Below are positions 41,886 through 51,663 of a DNA stretch of 61,419 nucleotides, piece by piece. A program made the position numbers and the translations under genes. The notes under the pieces were generated by a model. That model was not told where the DNA came from. It saw only the letters and a list, made by a program, of their open reading frames with translations, and made no database searches. The number at the start of each line of letters is the position of its first letter. Position 1 is the first letter of the stretch. Source of the DNA: Chromatiales bacterium (lineage in GTDB: Bacteria; Pseudomonadota; Gammaproteobacteria; Steroidobacterales; GCA-2729495); assembly GCA_016789845.1 (NCBI GenBank), contig JAEUQA010000034.1:1-61419 (forward strand), written 5' to 3'.

Positions 41886-43676
41886 ATGGCAACGATCAGG
41901 CAAGCGTCATTTGTGCGCCGCAGGATTAGCCCGTTCCGGGCCCTGTCCACGGTAGCCCTGGCCGTCGCCCTGGGTGCCTGCGGTTCTGGCGGTTCGTCCG
42001 GAGGGGATGGGGGCGGTGGCACCGTGCAACCCCTCTCCTACAGGATCCTCGCGACCAACGACCTCGGCATGCACTGCGTCGACGCGGACTTCTCCGTCTT
42101 CTCCATACTGCCACCCTACAACGTGGTCGGGGCCCAGGTAATCCGGACCGACACGGCGGGGCGGCCCTCCCTGGCCGGTGACGCGGCCGTGGCGCTTCGC
42201 TACTCGCCGATTCCCGACGCCAATGGCTCCATCAACTCCCGCAGCGTGGGGAAGACGAACTTCTGGCAACACGCGGCCCAGCTGTTCGGCGCAAATCTCG
42301 CTCCGGGGCAAGGCCTCAAGGGCCTGTATATGCCGGCCGACGCGACCAGCCCGGAGCAGACCTCGCTCACCTGGAACACTGCCGGTGGGCTGTTCAAGGC
42401 GGAGGGCATCCCGATCATCCCGACCGACGATGCCGGCAATTCGAATCGCTACCCGCTCATGCGCATCGAGGCCACCGAGAAGAGCTCCGGAGAGAAGGTG
42501 GCAACCCTCGACATCGTGTTACCAGTCTCCGAGGAGACGACGTGCTCGAACTGTCACGCGACCGGGTCGGTGGCCGCCCGCGGGTCCGGGGTGAGCTGGT
42601 CGGCAAATGCGGATCTGGAAGTGCAGAGCCGCGAGAACGTGCTGCTGCTGCACGACGCCCGCCGCGGCACCGGCCTCATGGCTGCACGACCGGTGCTCTG
42701 CGCCGCCTGCCACTATTCCGCGGCACTCGACCTGGCCGGCAGCGGCCCGAACGGGACGCAGAGCTCCCACGGCTCGATGTCAGCAGTGATGCACGCCTAC
42801 CACGCCGACAAGATGCAGGACGCGACCGGTGCCGCGCTCCCGGACAGCTGGGTTGCCCAGGGCCAGATTCCGCCTTCGCCTGAATCTCAGGCGTGCTACC
42901 AGTGCCATCCCGGCAAGAATACGCAGTGCCTGCGCGGCGCGATGACGAACGCCGTCACCTGCCAGAATTGCCACGGTGGAATGAGCGCCGTCGGCGCTGC
43001 GGCGAACCTGCAGGCCGGCGGCAGCATCGATGGCAAGAATGACGGCAAGGCGCGGCGTCCCTGGATCGATCTGCCGCGGTGCCAGTCCTGCCATACCGGC
43101 GACGCGGCCAGCCATCAGAGCGTCGCCGACGCGTCACTCATGGCGACCGACGGCCTGCGCATGCTGCTCGCGTTCCGCAGCGATGATCCGGCAGCATCCC
43201 CGATCAAGGCTACGAACAAGCGCTTTGCGGAGAACGACAACCGCCTGTACCGCTTCAGCAAGGGCCACGGTGGTGTCGGCTGCGAGGGTTGCCACAACAG
43301 CACTCACGCGATCTGGCCAAACCCAGTGGAAGCGCATAACGACAATGTGGCTGCGGAGCAGCTCCAGGGCCACTCGGGCACGGTCACGGAGTGCTCGACC
43401 TGCCACGCTACCGGCACCTTGCCACTGTCCCTCGGCGGGCCGCACGGCATGCACCCGGTCAACGATTCTCGCTGGACGAACGGCGGTCACGGCGATCTTG
43501 CCGAAGGCAGCCAACAATCCTGCGCCGCCTGCCATGGCACCGACTTCCGGGGCACGGTCCTGTCACGCACTGCAGCCGAACGCACCTGGCGGACGGAGTC
43601 GGGAATACGGACCATCGGCAAGGGGCTGGAGATTGGCTGCTACGACTGCCACAGCGGACCTGGCGGCGGCGACTAG
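41886..43676 (+). CDS. nine-heme c-type cytochrome lipoprotein
   Basis: This encodes a 596-residue protein starting at 41886; an ATG at 41841 would precede the signal peptide by 15 residues. The signal ends with the lipobox VALGAC (Cys 32), then a Gly/Ser-rich linker. The N-terminal domain (YRILATNDLGMHCVDADFSV, FSILPPYNVVGAQVI) has no heme. Nine CxxCH motifs follow from residue 220: CSNCH, CAACH, CYQCH, CQNCH, CQSCH, CEGCH, CSTCH, CAACH and CYDCH. It is probably a periplasmic or outer-membrane-anchored electron carrier, perhaps for extracellular or metal/sulfur respiration; the partner is unknown. IS91-like remnants flank it on both sides. The UbiD remnant overlaps its stop codon. Confidence 0.88.
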   Translation: MATIRQASFVRRRISPFRALSTVALAVALGACGSGGSSGGDGGGGTVQPLSYRILATNDLGMHCVDADFSVFSILPPYNVVGAQVIRTDTAGRPSLAGDAAVALRYSPIPDANGSINSRSVGKTNFWQHAAQLFGANLAPGQGLKGLYMPADATSPEQTSLTWNTAGGLFKAEGIPIIPTDDAGNSNRYPLMRIEATEKSSGEKVATLDIVLPVSEETTCSNCHATGSVAARGSGVSWSANADLEVQSRENVLLLHDARRGTGLMAARPVLCAACHYSAALDLAGSGPNGTQSSHGSMSAVMHAYHADKMQDATGAALPDSWVAQGQIPPSPESQACYQCHPGKNTQCLRGAMTNAVTCQNCHGGMSAVGAAANLQAGGSIDGKNDGKARRPWIDLPRCQSCHTGDAASHQSVADASLMATDGLRMLLAFRSDDPAASPIKATNKRFAENDNRLYRFSKGHGGVGCEGCHNSTHAIWPNPVEAHNDNVAAEQLQGHSGTVTECSTCHATGTLPLSLGGPHGMHPVNDSRWTNGGHGDLAEGSQQSCAACHGTDFRGTVLSRTAAERTWRTESGIRTIGKGLEIGCYDCHSGPGGGD

Positions 43677-44029
43677 AACCGCCGCTTCCTCAGCAGTCTT
43701 TCCGGCCACTTCGCCCTGGCGCGCTCGATCACGCCGGGCACCGCCCGCTCCAGCACTGTGCGATTCAATTCCTGATAGTCCGCCGGTCCACCCCCCTCCG
43801 GCCACTGGCGCGTGGCGTCGATGATGGCCTTGCTGGTCGTCTTGCGATCCGGCGAGCCTGGGTCCAGTGCGAACGCCCGCTTGTTCTTCAGGATCTCCGT
43901 CGCCGTTACCGGCTGCCAGCGGGAGCCCAGCGCGAAGCGTACGGCGGCTGAATTCAGGATGTCGATATCGTCATCGACCACGACCACGACCACGACCACG
44001 ATGCGCGCGAGCGGGTTGAAATTGGCTAT
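43673..44029 (-). pseudogene. UbiD-family decarboxylase C-terminal fragment
   Basis: The minus strand reads ANFNPLARIVVVVVVVDDDI followed by DILNSAAVRFALGSRWQPV and SKAIIDATRQWPEG. This corresponds to the C-terminal V-V-V-V-D-D-D-I-D-I / V-x-W-A-x-x-x-R / K-x-x-I-D-A-T region of UbiD-type (prenylated-FMN) decarboxylases. The N-terminal two thirds are gone; the break at about 44030 meets IS91-like transposase sequence. A (GACCAC)n microsatellite at about 43977-43999 encodes the valine run. It is a remnant. Confidence 0.65.
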
Positions 44030-44030
44030 G

Positions 44031-44949
44031 GTGGAGCCGGCGGTGATGGGGGCGGTGCTGGGTATCGTCTGGCGGGCGCATCGCGCAAACGGGCGCCGTG
44101 ACGCTGATCCAGCGCTTCGGCAGCGCGCTGAACCTGAACATTCACTTCCACCTGCTGGTGCTGGACGGGGTGTACGTGCAGCGCCAGGAGACCGTCGAAT
44201 TCCGCCGCGTGCCGCCGCCGCCGAAAACCGAGCTTGACGAGTTGCTGAAGAGAATCACCACCCGCGTCGGCCGTTACCTGCAACGACAGGGCTGGCTTAC
44301 CCGGGACGCGGAGTGCAGCCAGCTGAACGTCGACCGCGAGGCCACCGCCCTCGACAGCCTGCTCAGTCACTCCATCACCTACCGCATCCCTGTGGGCCCC
44401 CGGGCCGGGCAGAAGGCGTTCACGCTGCGAAGCCTGCCGGGACTGCCGCTGCTGGAACCGGCCCGGCCGTTCCTGGCGAAGGCTGACGGGTTCTCACTGC
44501 ACGCGGGCGTGGCCGCCGGAGCGGCGGAGAGAAAGAAGGTGGAGCGGCTGTGCCGCTACATCGCCCGGCCGGCGATCGCCACGGGCCGGCTGTCGCTCAC
44601 CGCCCAGGGGCAGGTGCGCTACACGCTGAAGACGCCCTATCGGGACGGGACGACGCACGTGGTGTTCGCGCCGCACAGTCGCTGGCGGGCGGCCGTCACG
44701 CCGGCAGGGCGGGGGCCGCCGACGGCGCCCGACCAGCGTACACCCGCCGAGCGCCACCGCGCGCTTCCTTAAGCGCAGCGCCTCAAGCGGGTGTTCGGGA
44801 TCGAGATCGCGACCTGCGCGGTGTGCGGGGGCAAGGTCCGGGTGATGGCCAGCATCGAGGACCCGACGGTGATCGGGCAGATCCTCGGGCACCTGGGGCG
44901 GCGCGACTGGCCGGCCGGGTCGAGACCGCTGCCGCGGGGGCCGCCGTGA
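44031..44949 (+). pseudogene. IS91-family transposase, disrupted
   Basis: The piece begins VEPAVMGAVLGIVWRAH in one frame, then shifts to GAVTLIQRFGSALNLNIHFH, LLVLDGVYVQRQETVEFRRV, CSQLNVDREATALDSLLSHS and KKVERLCRYIARPAIATGRL, through VFAPHSRWRAAVTPAGR to a TAA at 44770. After the stop the same frame continues AQRLKRVFGIEIATCAVCGG and VRVMASIEDPTVIGQILGHL. The order matches IS91/ISCR transposases, including the H-F-H metal site. The N-terminal zinc domain is missing, and there is a frameshift near 44090 plus a nonsense codon, so it is inactive. The canonical end is at 44991. Confidence 0.8.
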
Positions 44950-44990
44950 CGGGTGGCCGGGTTTCCGGGCTGGCAGACTCAGCTCATGGG

Positions 44991-45012
44991 AGGTTTGAAC
45001 TTCCTATACTCC
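44991..45012 (+). mobile_element. IS91/ISCR ori-type terminus
   Basis: AGGTTTGAACTTCCTATACT lies 42 bases after the transposase remnant's last codon. It agrees closely with the GCGTTTGAACTTCCTATACNN ori ends I recall for ISCR elements. In this family the replication-origin end lies downstream of the transposase gene, as here. It marks the right boundary of the element next to the purN region. Confidence 0.7.
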
Positions 45013-45053
45013 GAGCAGCAACAGCGCTGATTCGCCCGGCTGTCGGGTTCTCA

Positions 45054-45218
45054 TCACCCCTGGCGCCGGGTAGCGCCGCGTCGGGCCGCGCCTGCCTGAC
45101 GCAGGCTGGTCACGAGACGGCAGTGCACGAGGAAGGCGTCCAACCGCTGCTGTGGCGTCAGGCGCTGCAGGGCCCGGAATTGCGCTTGTTTCTGTTGCAG
45201 GGCGAGCTTCGAATCCAT
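45054..45218 (-). CDS. small hypothetical protein downstream of purN
   Basis: This 54-codon frame starts with ATG at 45218, 17 bases after the purN stop: MDSKLALQQKQAQFRALQRL, then TPQQRLDAFLVHCRLVTSLR and a basic end. The amphipathic Gln/Leu/Arg-rich start looks like a genuine N-terminus. The last residues (QAGAARRGATRRQG) look like read-out into unrelated DNA near the IS91-like end at 45012. It may be the first part of a truncated gene. Family unknown. Confidence 0.35.
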   Translation of the reverse strand: MDSKLALQQKQAQFRALQRLTPQQRLDAFLVHCRLVTSLRQAGAARRGATRRQG

Positions 45219-45234
45219 GGCGGATTCCAGCTTG

Positions 45235-45936
45235 TCACTGCCGGCAAACGATATCCGGCCGGGGACTTTCCGCAACCGAAGCACCGGCACCTCTCGCTTC
45301 GTCGACGACCACCGGCTGCGTCAGCCGCTCCCCGTCGAGCCAGGCGGCGCCGTCCCGCAACGTCACCCGCCCGGCCGCCAGCCAGGCAATCGCCCGCGGA
45401 TAGATCAGGTGCTCGCCGGCGCGCACCCGTTCCCGCAGCGACGCCTCAGTGTCGCCGGGGTGGACCGGCACCCGGTATTGGATGATCCCCGGGCCGGCAT
45501 CCAGCGCCGGGATGACGAAGTGCACCGTGGACCCGTGCTCCCGGTCGCCGGCTTCCAGCGCGCGGCGGTAGGTGTGCAGGCCCGGGTACTTGGGCAGCAG
45601 GGACGGGTGCACGTTCAGCATGCGCCCGCGGTATTCGTCGACGAGCTCCGACGGCAGGATGCGCATGAAGCCGGCGAGGATCACCAGGTCCGGCTGAAGT
45701 TCGGTGAGTATGGCCGCGAGGCGTCCGGGGAAGGCCGGCGGGTCGCTGGCATGGTCCACCATGTGCGCCGCGATGCCCGCCGCCGCCGCGCGCTCCAGCG
45801 CGCGAACGCCGGGCCGGTCGCTCACGACACCCGCCAGGGTCAACCCCAAGGCGCCGCGGCGGACCTGGTCGATGATCGCCTGCAGGTTGCTGCCCTCGCC
45901 GGAGACCAGGACGACGGCGCGCGGAGTGGCGCTCAC
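45235..45936 (-). CDS. purN: phosphoribosylglycinamide formyltransferase
   Basis: This encodes a 233-residue GAR transformylase of purine synthesis that uses 10-formyltetrahydrofolate. It shows [20 protein letters not shown] (start of the Rossmann fold), [40 protein letters not shown] (N and H catalytic, H-P-S-L-L-P) and [20 protein letters not shown] (D catalytic). About 20 extra C-terminal residues are not part of the domain. The GTG start overlaps the purM stop (GTGA). The order purM-purN is conserved in gammaproteobacteria. Confidence 0.96.
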   Translation of the reverse strand: MSATPRAVVLVSGEGSNLQAIIDQVRRGALGLTLAGVVSDRPGVRALERAAAAGIAAHMVDHASDPPAFPGRLAAILTELQPDLVILAGFMRILPSELVDEYRGRMLNVHPSLLPKYPGLHTYRRALEAGDREHGSTVHFVIPALDAGPGIIQYRVPVHPGDTEASLRERVRAGEHLIYPRAIAWLAAGRVTLRDGAAWLDGERLTQPVVVDEARGAGASVAESPRPDIVCRQ

Positions 45937-46967
45937 CCGCGCAGTTCCACCTGGCCCGTGCCGGCCGTGATTTCACCCAGCACCGTGACCGTCTCGCCCG
46001 CCTGCTCGAGCAGTTCCCGCGCGATCTCCGCATCCTCCCGGCGGACGATCACCGTCATGCCGATGCCGCAGTTGAAGGTCCGCAGCAGGTCGTCCTCGGG
46101 AATGTGGCCTTCCTTCTGCAGCCAGTCGAAGAGGGCGGGGCGCTGCCAGGCGCTCTTGCGCAGCACCGCGTTCACGGTTTCCGGCAAAACCCGCACGAGG
46201 TTGTCCGCCAGGCCGCCGCCCGTGATGTGGGCCAGGCCCCGGACCCGGCAGGTGGCCATCAGCGCCAGCAGCGGGCGCACGTAGATACGGGTCGGCGCGA
46301 GCAGCGCAGTGCCGAGGGTGCCGCCTTCCCACGCGGTGTCGAGCGGCGTGCGGCTGACCTCCAGCACCCGCCGGATGAGCGAGTAGCCGTTGGAATGGGC
46401 ACCCGACGACGCCAGGCCGAGGACGACGTCGCCGGGCAGGATCCCGGTGCCGTCGATGATCTGGTCCCGGTTCACGATGCCGACGCAGAAGCCCGCCAGG
46501 TCGAAGTCCTTGCCGGAATACATGCCCGGCAGTTCGGCCGTCTCGCCGCCCAGCAGGGCGGCGCCCGCCTGCTGGCAGCCCGTCGCGATCCCGCGGATGA
46601 CGGCGGCGGCCGTGTCGACGGAGAGCTTGCCCGAGGCGTAGTAGTCCAGGAAGAAGAGGGGTTCCGCGCCCTGCACGATGACGTCGTTCGCGCACATGGC
46701 GACGAGGTCGATGCCGATGGTGTCGTAGCGGTCCAGGTCGATGGCCAGCTTCAGCTTGGTGCCGACGCCGTCCGTGCCGGACACCAGGACCGGGCGAGGC
46801 CAGCGCGCCAGGTCGATCTCGAAGAGGCCGCCGAAACCCCCGATGCCGCCCAGCACGCCAGGCCGGTTCGTGGCGCGGGCGAGCGGCTTGATGCGCTCCA
46901 CCAGGTCGTCCCCCGCATCGATGTCGACGCCGGCGTCCTTGTAGGTCAGGGGCAGCTTTGCGGTCAT
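45933..46967 (-). CDS. purM: phosphoribosylformylglycinamidine cyclo-ligase
   Basis: This encodes a 344-residue AIR synthetase, an ATP-dependent purine-synthesis enzyme. Features are [20 protein letters not shown] at the start, [20 protein letters not shown] (the [11 protein letters not shown] site), [40 protein letters not shown] and [20 protein letters not shown]. Full length for the family (E. coli 345). It is divergent from the DUF2066 gene over 37 bases, a gammaproteobacterial arrangement. Confidence 0.97.
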   Translation of the reverse strand: MTAKLPLTYKDAGVDIDAGDDLVERIKPLARATNRPGVLGGIGGFGGLFEIDLARWPRPVLVSGTDGVGTKLKLAIDLDRYDTIGIDLVAMCANDVIVQGAEPLFFLDYYASGKLSVDTAAAVIRGIATGCQQAGAALLGGETAELPGMYSGKDFDLAGFCVGIVNRDQIIDGTGILPGDVVLGLASSGAHSNGYSLIRRVLEVSRTPLDTAWEGGTLGTALLAPTRIYVRPLLALMATCRVRGLAHITGGGLADNLVRVLPETVNAVLRKSAWQRPALFDWLQKEGHIPEDDLLRTFNCGIGMTVIVRREDAEIARELLEQAGETVTVLGEITAGTGQVELRG

Positions 46968-46992
46968 GATCGGCGCCGTGAACGGGGGTGGC

Positions 46993-46998
46993 TATAAT
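46993..46998 (+). promoter_or_regulatory. TATAAT -10 box, possibly giving a leaderless transcript
   Basis: A perfect TATAAT lies only six bases before the ATG at 47005 (TATAATAAGTAAATG), so transcription would begin at or next to the start codon. The sequence is strikingly AT-rich for this GC-rich window. No Shine-Dalgarno sequence fits between box and ATG. No convincing -35 hexamer is visible about 17 bases upstream. Confidence 0.45.
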
Positions 46999-47004
46999 AA
47001 GTAA

Positions 47005-48030
47005 ATGTTACGCGCGCAGTCCAAGGCAGCCCTGTTCCCGCTCCTGGCAGTGATGCTGGCCTGGCAGTTCGTGCATGCGGCGACCGTCTCCGATCTCTAC
47101 GTGGCCCAGGTGCCGGCGACCGCGCTCAGCGGTCCGCCGCTCGACGAGGCCTTCGCCCTGGCCCTCGACCAGGTGCTGGTGAAGGTCACCGGCCAGCGGG
47201 GCATCGCGGCCGACGCCAACCGGCGGCGTGCCATCGGGCCCCCGGCGCCCCTGGTGCGCCAGTACCAGCCGATGCCCGCCGGCCAGGTCCGCGTCAGCTT
47301 CGATCCCGTCGCGCTCCGCCAGCGTCTCGATGCGGCCAACCTCCCGGTCTGGGCCGACGAGCGGCCCCTGACGCTCGTGTTCCTGCCGCCCGAACCGCCG
47401 CCGGGCGCGGCTGCCGGCCCGGGATCGGCGGGCGAGCCGGCGCGCTCCGTCCGCCAGCTGTTCCAGGCGACGGCTGCCAGCCGGGGTATTCCCGTGGTCC
47501 TGGCGCCGGATCCGGTTGCTGGTTCGCGCACTGGCGCCGAGCCCCTGCTGGATCCGGCCGGAGTCGCCGGCGCCGCTGGTGCCGACCTGGTGCTGGCCGT
47601 GGGCCCTCTGCCGGCCGGTGGGCCGGCGATGCTGCGCTGGACGCTGGCCCGGGGGAGTGACCGCTCCGAGTGGCAGGGCGATGCCGTCGAAGGCGCCCAT
47701 GGCCTCGCTGACCGGCTGGCAACCCGTTACGCCACCACCGCGTCGTCGGGCCGGGTCCTGCGCCTGCGCATCACCGGCGTGGACAGTTTCGATGCCTACG
47801 GTCGCCTGCAGGCCTACCTGCGCGGCATGGGACTGGTCCAGAGTGCGGAGCTGAAGGAGATTGCCGCCGGCCAGCTCGTCTATGAGGTGGCCGTGCGGGG
47901 CGACGTCAGGCAGCTCGACGATGCCTTCGCCCTGCGCCGGGTGCTGGAGCCAGCGGCGGACCCGGCGGGCGGCGACCTCGTCTACCGCCTCGTCACCGGC
48001 GCCTTTCCGGGAGGCGCCGAGCGCCTGTGA
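47005..48030 (+). CDS. DUF2066 family protein
   Basis: This encodes a 341-residue protein with an N-terminal signal peptide (AALFPLLAVMLAWQFVHAAT). The family core is LYVAQVPATALSGPPLDEAF, ALALDQVLVKVTGQRGI, VRQYQPMPAGQVRVSFDPVA and RLDAANLPVWADERPLTLVF. DUF2066 proteins occur next to purM in gammaproteobacteria and are of unknown, probably periplasmic, function. The following phosphatidyltransferase overlaps by four bases (GTGA), implying joint translation. A link to membrane or phospholipid biology is inference from context. Confidence 0.88.
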   Translation: MLRAQSKAALFPLLAVMLAWQFVHAATVSDLYVAQVPATALSGPPLDEAFALALDQVLVKVTGQRGIAADANRRRAIGPPAPLVRQYQPMPAGQVRVSFDPVALRQRLDAANLPVWADERPLTLVFLPPEPPPGAAAGPGSAGEPARSVRQLFQATAASRGIPVVLAPDPVAGSRTGAEPLLDPAGVAGAAGADLVLAVGPLPAGGPAMLRWTLARGSDRSEWQGDAVEGAHGLADRLATRYATTASSGRVLRLRITGVDSFDAYGRLQAYLRGMGLVQSAELKEIAAGQLVYEVAVRGDVRQLDDAFALRRVLEPAADPAGGDLVYRLVTGAFPGGAERL

Positions 48031-48614
48031 CGACGGCGCCAGACCCCGTGGCCCGCCGGCCCCTGATCCGGGCGGCGCACATTCCAAACCTCATCTGCGT
48101 GCTGCGCATCGTGCTGGTCTGGCCGATCGTCAGTGCCCTGGTCGGGGGCCGGTTCGTCATGGCCCTGTCGCTCGTGGCCATTGCCGGGCTATCCGATGGC
48201 CTCGATGGCTACCTCGCCAAGCGCTTCGACTGGCGCAGCCGCCTCGGTGGCCTGCTGGATCCCCTCGCCGACAAGCTGCTGCTGGTGTCGACCTTCGTCA
48301 CGCTGGCGTGGCTCGGGCTCGTGCCCGTCTGGCTGACCGCCCTCGTCATCCTCCGTGACCTGGTGATCGTCAGCGGCGGCCTCGTGTACCAGGCCATCGT
48401 CGCTCCCGTCCAGCCGGAGCCCAGTCGGGTCAGCAAGCTCAACACGGCCGCCCAGCTCCTGTACGTCTGTGCCGTGATCGCCAATCATGGCGTCGGCGCA
48501 CCACCGGGCCAGTTCCTGCTCGCGGCTGGCGCCGCGGTGCTGGTCACTGCCACGGTGAGCGGGCTTGACTACGTGGTGCGCTGGTCGGGCAAGGCCGCGC
48601 GCGCCGGGCGCTAG
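48027..48614 (+). CDS. CDP-alcohol phosphatidyltransferase family protein (PgsA-like)
   Basis: This encodes a 195-residue membrane enzyme from a GTG start overlapping the DUF2066 stop. The catalytic motif D-x2-D-G-x2-A-x8-G-x3-D-x3-D is seen as LSDGLDGYLAKRFDWRSRLG followed by GLLDPLADKLLLV. It starts HIPNLICVLRIVLVWPIVSA, like phosphatidylglycerophosphate and cardiolipin synthases. About six helices are predicted. Whether it makes phosphatidylglycerophosphate or another phospholipid is open. hda follows after five bases. Confidence 0.88.
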   Translation: MTTAPDPVARRPLIRAAHIPNLICVLRIVLVWPIVSALVGGRFVMALSLVAIAGLSDGLDGYLAKRFDWRSRLGGLLDPLADKLLLVSTFVTLAWLGLVPVWLTALVILRDLVIVSGGLVYQAIVAPVQPEPSRVSKLNTAAQLLYVCAVIANHGVGAPPGQFLLAAGAAVLVTATVSGLDYVVRWSGKAARAGR

Positions 48615-48619
48615 CAGCG

Positions 48620-49302
48620 ATGCAACAGCTGCCCCTCGAAGTCCGGCTGGCCGATCACGCCGTGTTCAGCAACTTCATGCCGGCCGGGAACGAACTCGTC
48701 GTCCACGAGCTCAGGCAAGCCGCCATCACCGCGGACCGGCCCATGCTCTGGATCTGGGGCCCGGCGGAATCCGGGCGCACGCACCTCCTGCAGGCCTGCA
48801 TTGCCGAGGCCGACGAACAGGGCCGGCGGTCGGCCTACGTGCCCCTGGACCGCTCGCTGGCGCTGCCCCCGGCCGCCCTGGAGGGCCTGGGCGAACTCGA
48901 GGTCGTCGGGCTGGACGACGTCGATGCCATCGCCGGCGATCCTGCCTTCGAGCAGGCGGTCTTCGGGCTGTTCGAGCAGCTGCGCCAGTCCGGCGGGCGA
49001 CTGCTGGTGTCGGCGGCGGCGCCGCCGGGTGACGTGGCGTTCCGGTTGCCGGACCTCGCGTCGCGGCTCAGGTCGGGTGGTGCCTATCGGGTGCAGCCGC
49101 TGGACGACGCGGGCCGGCTCGCGGCGCTGCAGATTCGCGCGCGCTTCCGCGGCTTCGACCTGCCGGATGACACCGGGCGTTACCTGCTCAACCGGATGGC
49201 GCGGGGCCCCGCCAGCCTGTTTCGGGTGCTGGACACGCTGGACCGGGCCGCCCTCGTGGCCCAGAAGCGCCTGACCATTCCCTTCGTGCGGAGCGTGCTC
49301 GA

Positions 49303-49306
<4 letters not shown>
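48620..49306 (+). CDS. hda: DnaA regulatory inactivator Hda
   Basis: This encodes a 228-residue AAA+ protein similar to DnaA domain III that, with the clamp, stimulates hydrolysis of DnaA-ATP after replication initiation. It begins MQQLPLEVRLADHAVFSNFM, where the clamp-binding motif Q-L-P-L is at residues 3-6. The Walker A-like site is LWIWGPAESGRTHLLQACIA, Walker B ELEVVGLDDVDAIAG, and sensor II region GPASLFRVLDTLDRAALVAQ. Its last four bases overlap the convergent DUF2069 gene. Confidence 0.93.
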
Positions 49307-50981
<1,675 letters not shown>

Positions 50982-50987
50982 TCGCGC

Positions 50988-51013
50988 CCGATCGCGCGCG
51001 AAGCCGCGCCTAC
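50988..51013. repeat. REP-like unit between acyP and the lytic transglycosylase gene
   Basis: On the minus strand it reads GTAGGCGCGGCTTCGCGC followed by GCGATC: a variant of the GTAGGAGCGGCTTC family with a GCGCGgctTCGCGC stem. Its TAG is the stop codon of the transglycosylase gene. Lying between two convergent genes it could act as a bidirectional transcription end. Confidence 0.6.
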
Positions 51014-51663
51014 TGCCGGAACCAGCGGGTGCGCAGGCGTTCGAAGACCTGATCCGGGTAGGTGCGGCTGCCGAGGCTGCCGTTGTAGCGGGCCAGGGCG
51101 CGGGTCCAGTTGCCTTTCTCCAGGTCGTAGTAGTGCCGGAGGATCGTGCAACCCATGCGGACGTTTTCCCGGACGTCCAGCAGCGCGTAGCCCGGCATGT
51201 CCAGCTCGGCGAGCCAGAACCGCATGACCTGCATCAGGCCCTGGGCGTTGGCCCGGGAGACGGCATAGCGCTGGAAGCCGCTTTCCACGTCGATGACCGC
51301 CAGGATCATCTCGGGCGGGAGACCGACACGGCTCGCCTCCCGGTGTACGGTGGTGAGGATCTCCAGCCGCTCGCCGGGGTCGGGTACCTTCGGCGCCAGC
51401 CGGCCGGCCATGTCGATCAGCCAGACCTCGGCAGCGAAACGGTCCTCGAAGTCCAGGGGCTCGTCCAGGGCTGCCTTGAGCTTCTCCCGGAGCACCGGGT
51501 CCTGCTCCGCAGTCGCACCGGCCGCGGGCATCGACGTGGCAATGAGGCCGGCAATCAGGCAGGCGGCAAGGGCCCGGATGGCTGGCGGGCGATGTCGCCG
51601 GTTGCAGGCCCGGCTAGCCCTGGCGTGGCAACTCGCGGCGGGCCCGCAGGAAGTCCAGTACAT
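51010..51663 (-). CDS. lytic transglycosylase, Slt family
   Basis: This encodes a 217-residue product. The only possible in-frame start before the signal region is the ATG at 51663, which overlaps the end of proS by 50 bases; the secretion signal is IRALAACLIAGLIATSMPAA. The catalytic domain contains GLPPEMILAVIDVESGFQRY (Glu of E-S-G-F), AVSRANAQGLMQVMRFW, VRENVRMGCTILRHYYDLEK and ALARYNGSLGSRTYPDQVFE (A-x-Y-N-G). It cleaves murein with 1,6-anhydro bond formation. The N-x-G-S sequence resembles the small EmtA/MltE or SleB-like Slt proteins. The TAG stop is part of a REP-like repeat. Confidence 0.85.
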   Translation of the reverse strand: MYWTSCGPAASCHARASRACNRRHRPPAIRALAACLIAGLIATSMPAAGATAEQDPVLREKLKAALDEPLDFEDRFAAEVWLIDMAGRLAPKVPDPGERLEILTTVHREASRVGLPPEMILAVIDVESGFQRYAVSRANAQGLMQVMRFWLAELDMPGYALLDVRENVRMGCTILRHYYDLEKGNWTRALARYNGSLGSRTYPDQVFERLRTRWFRQ

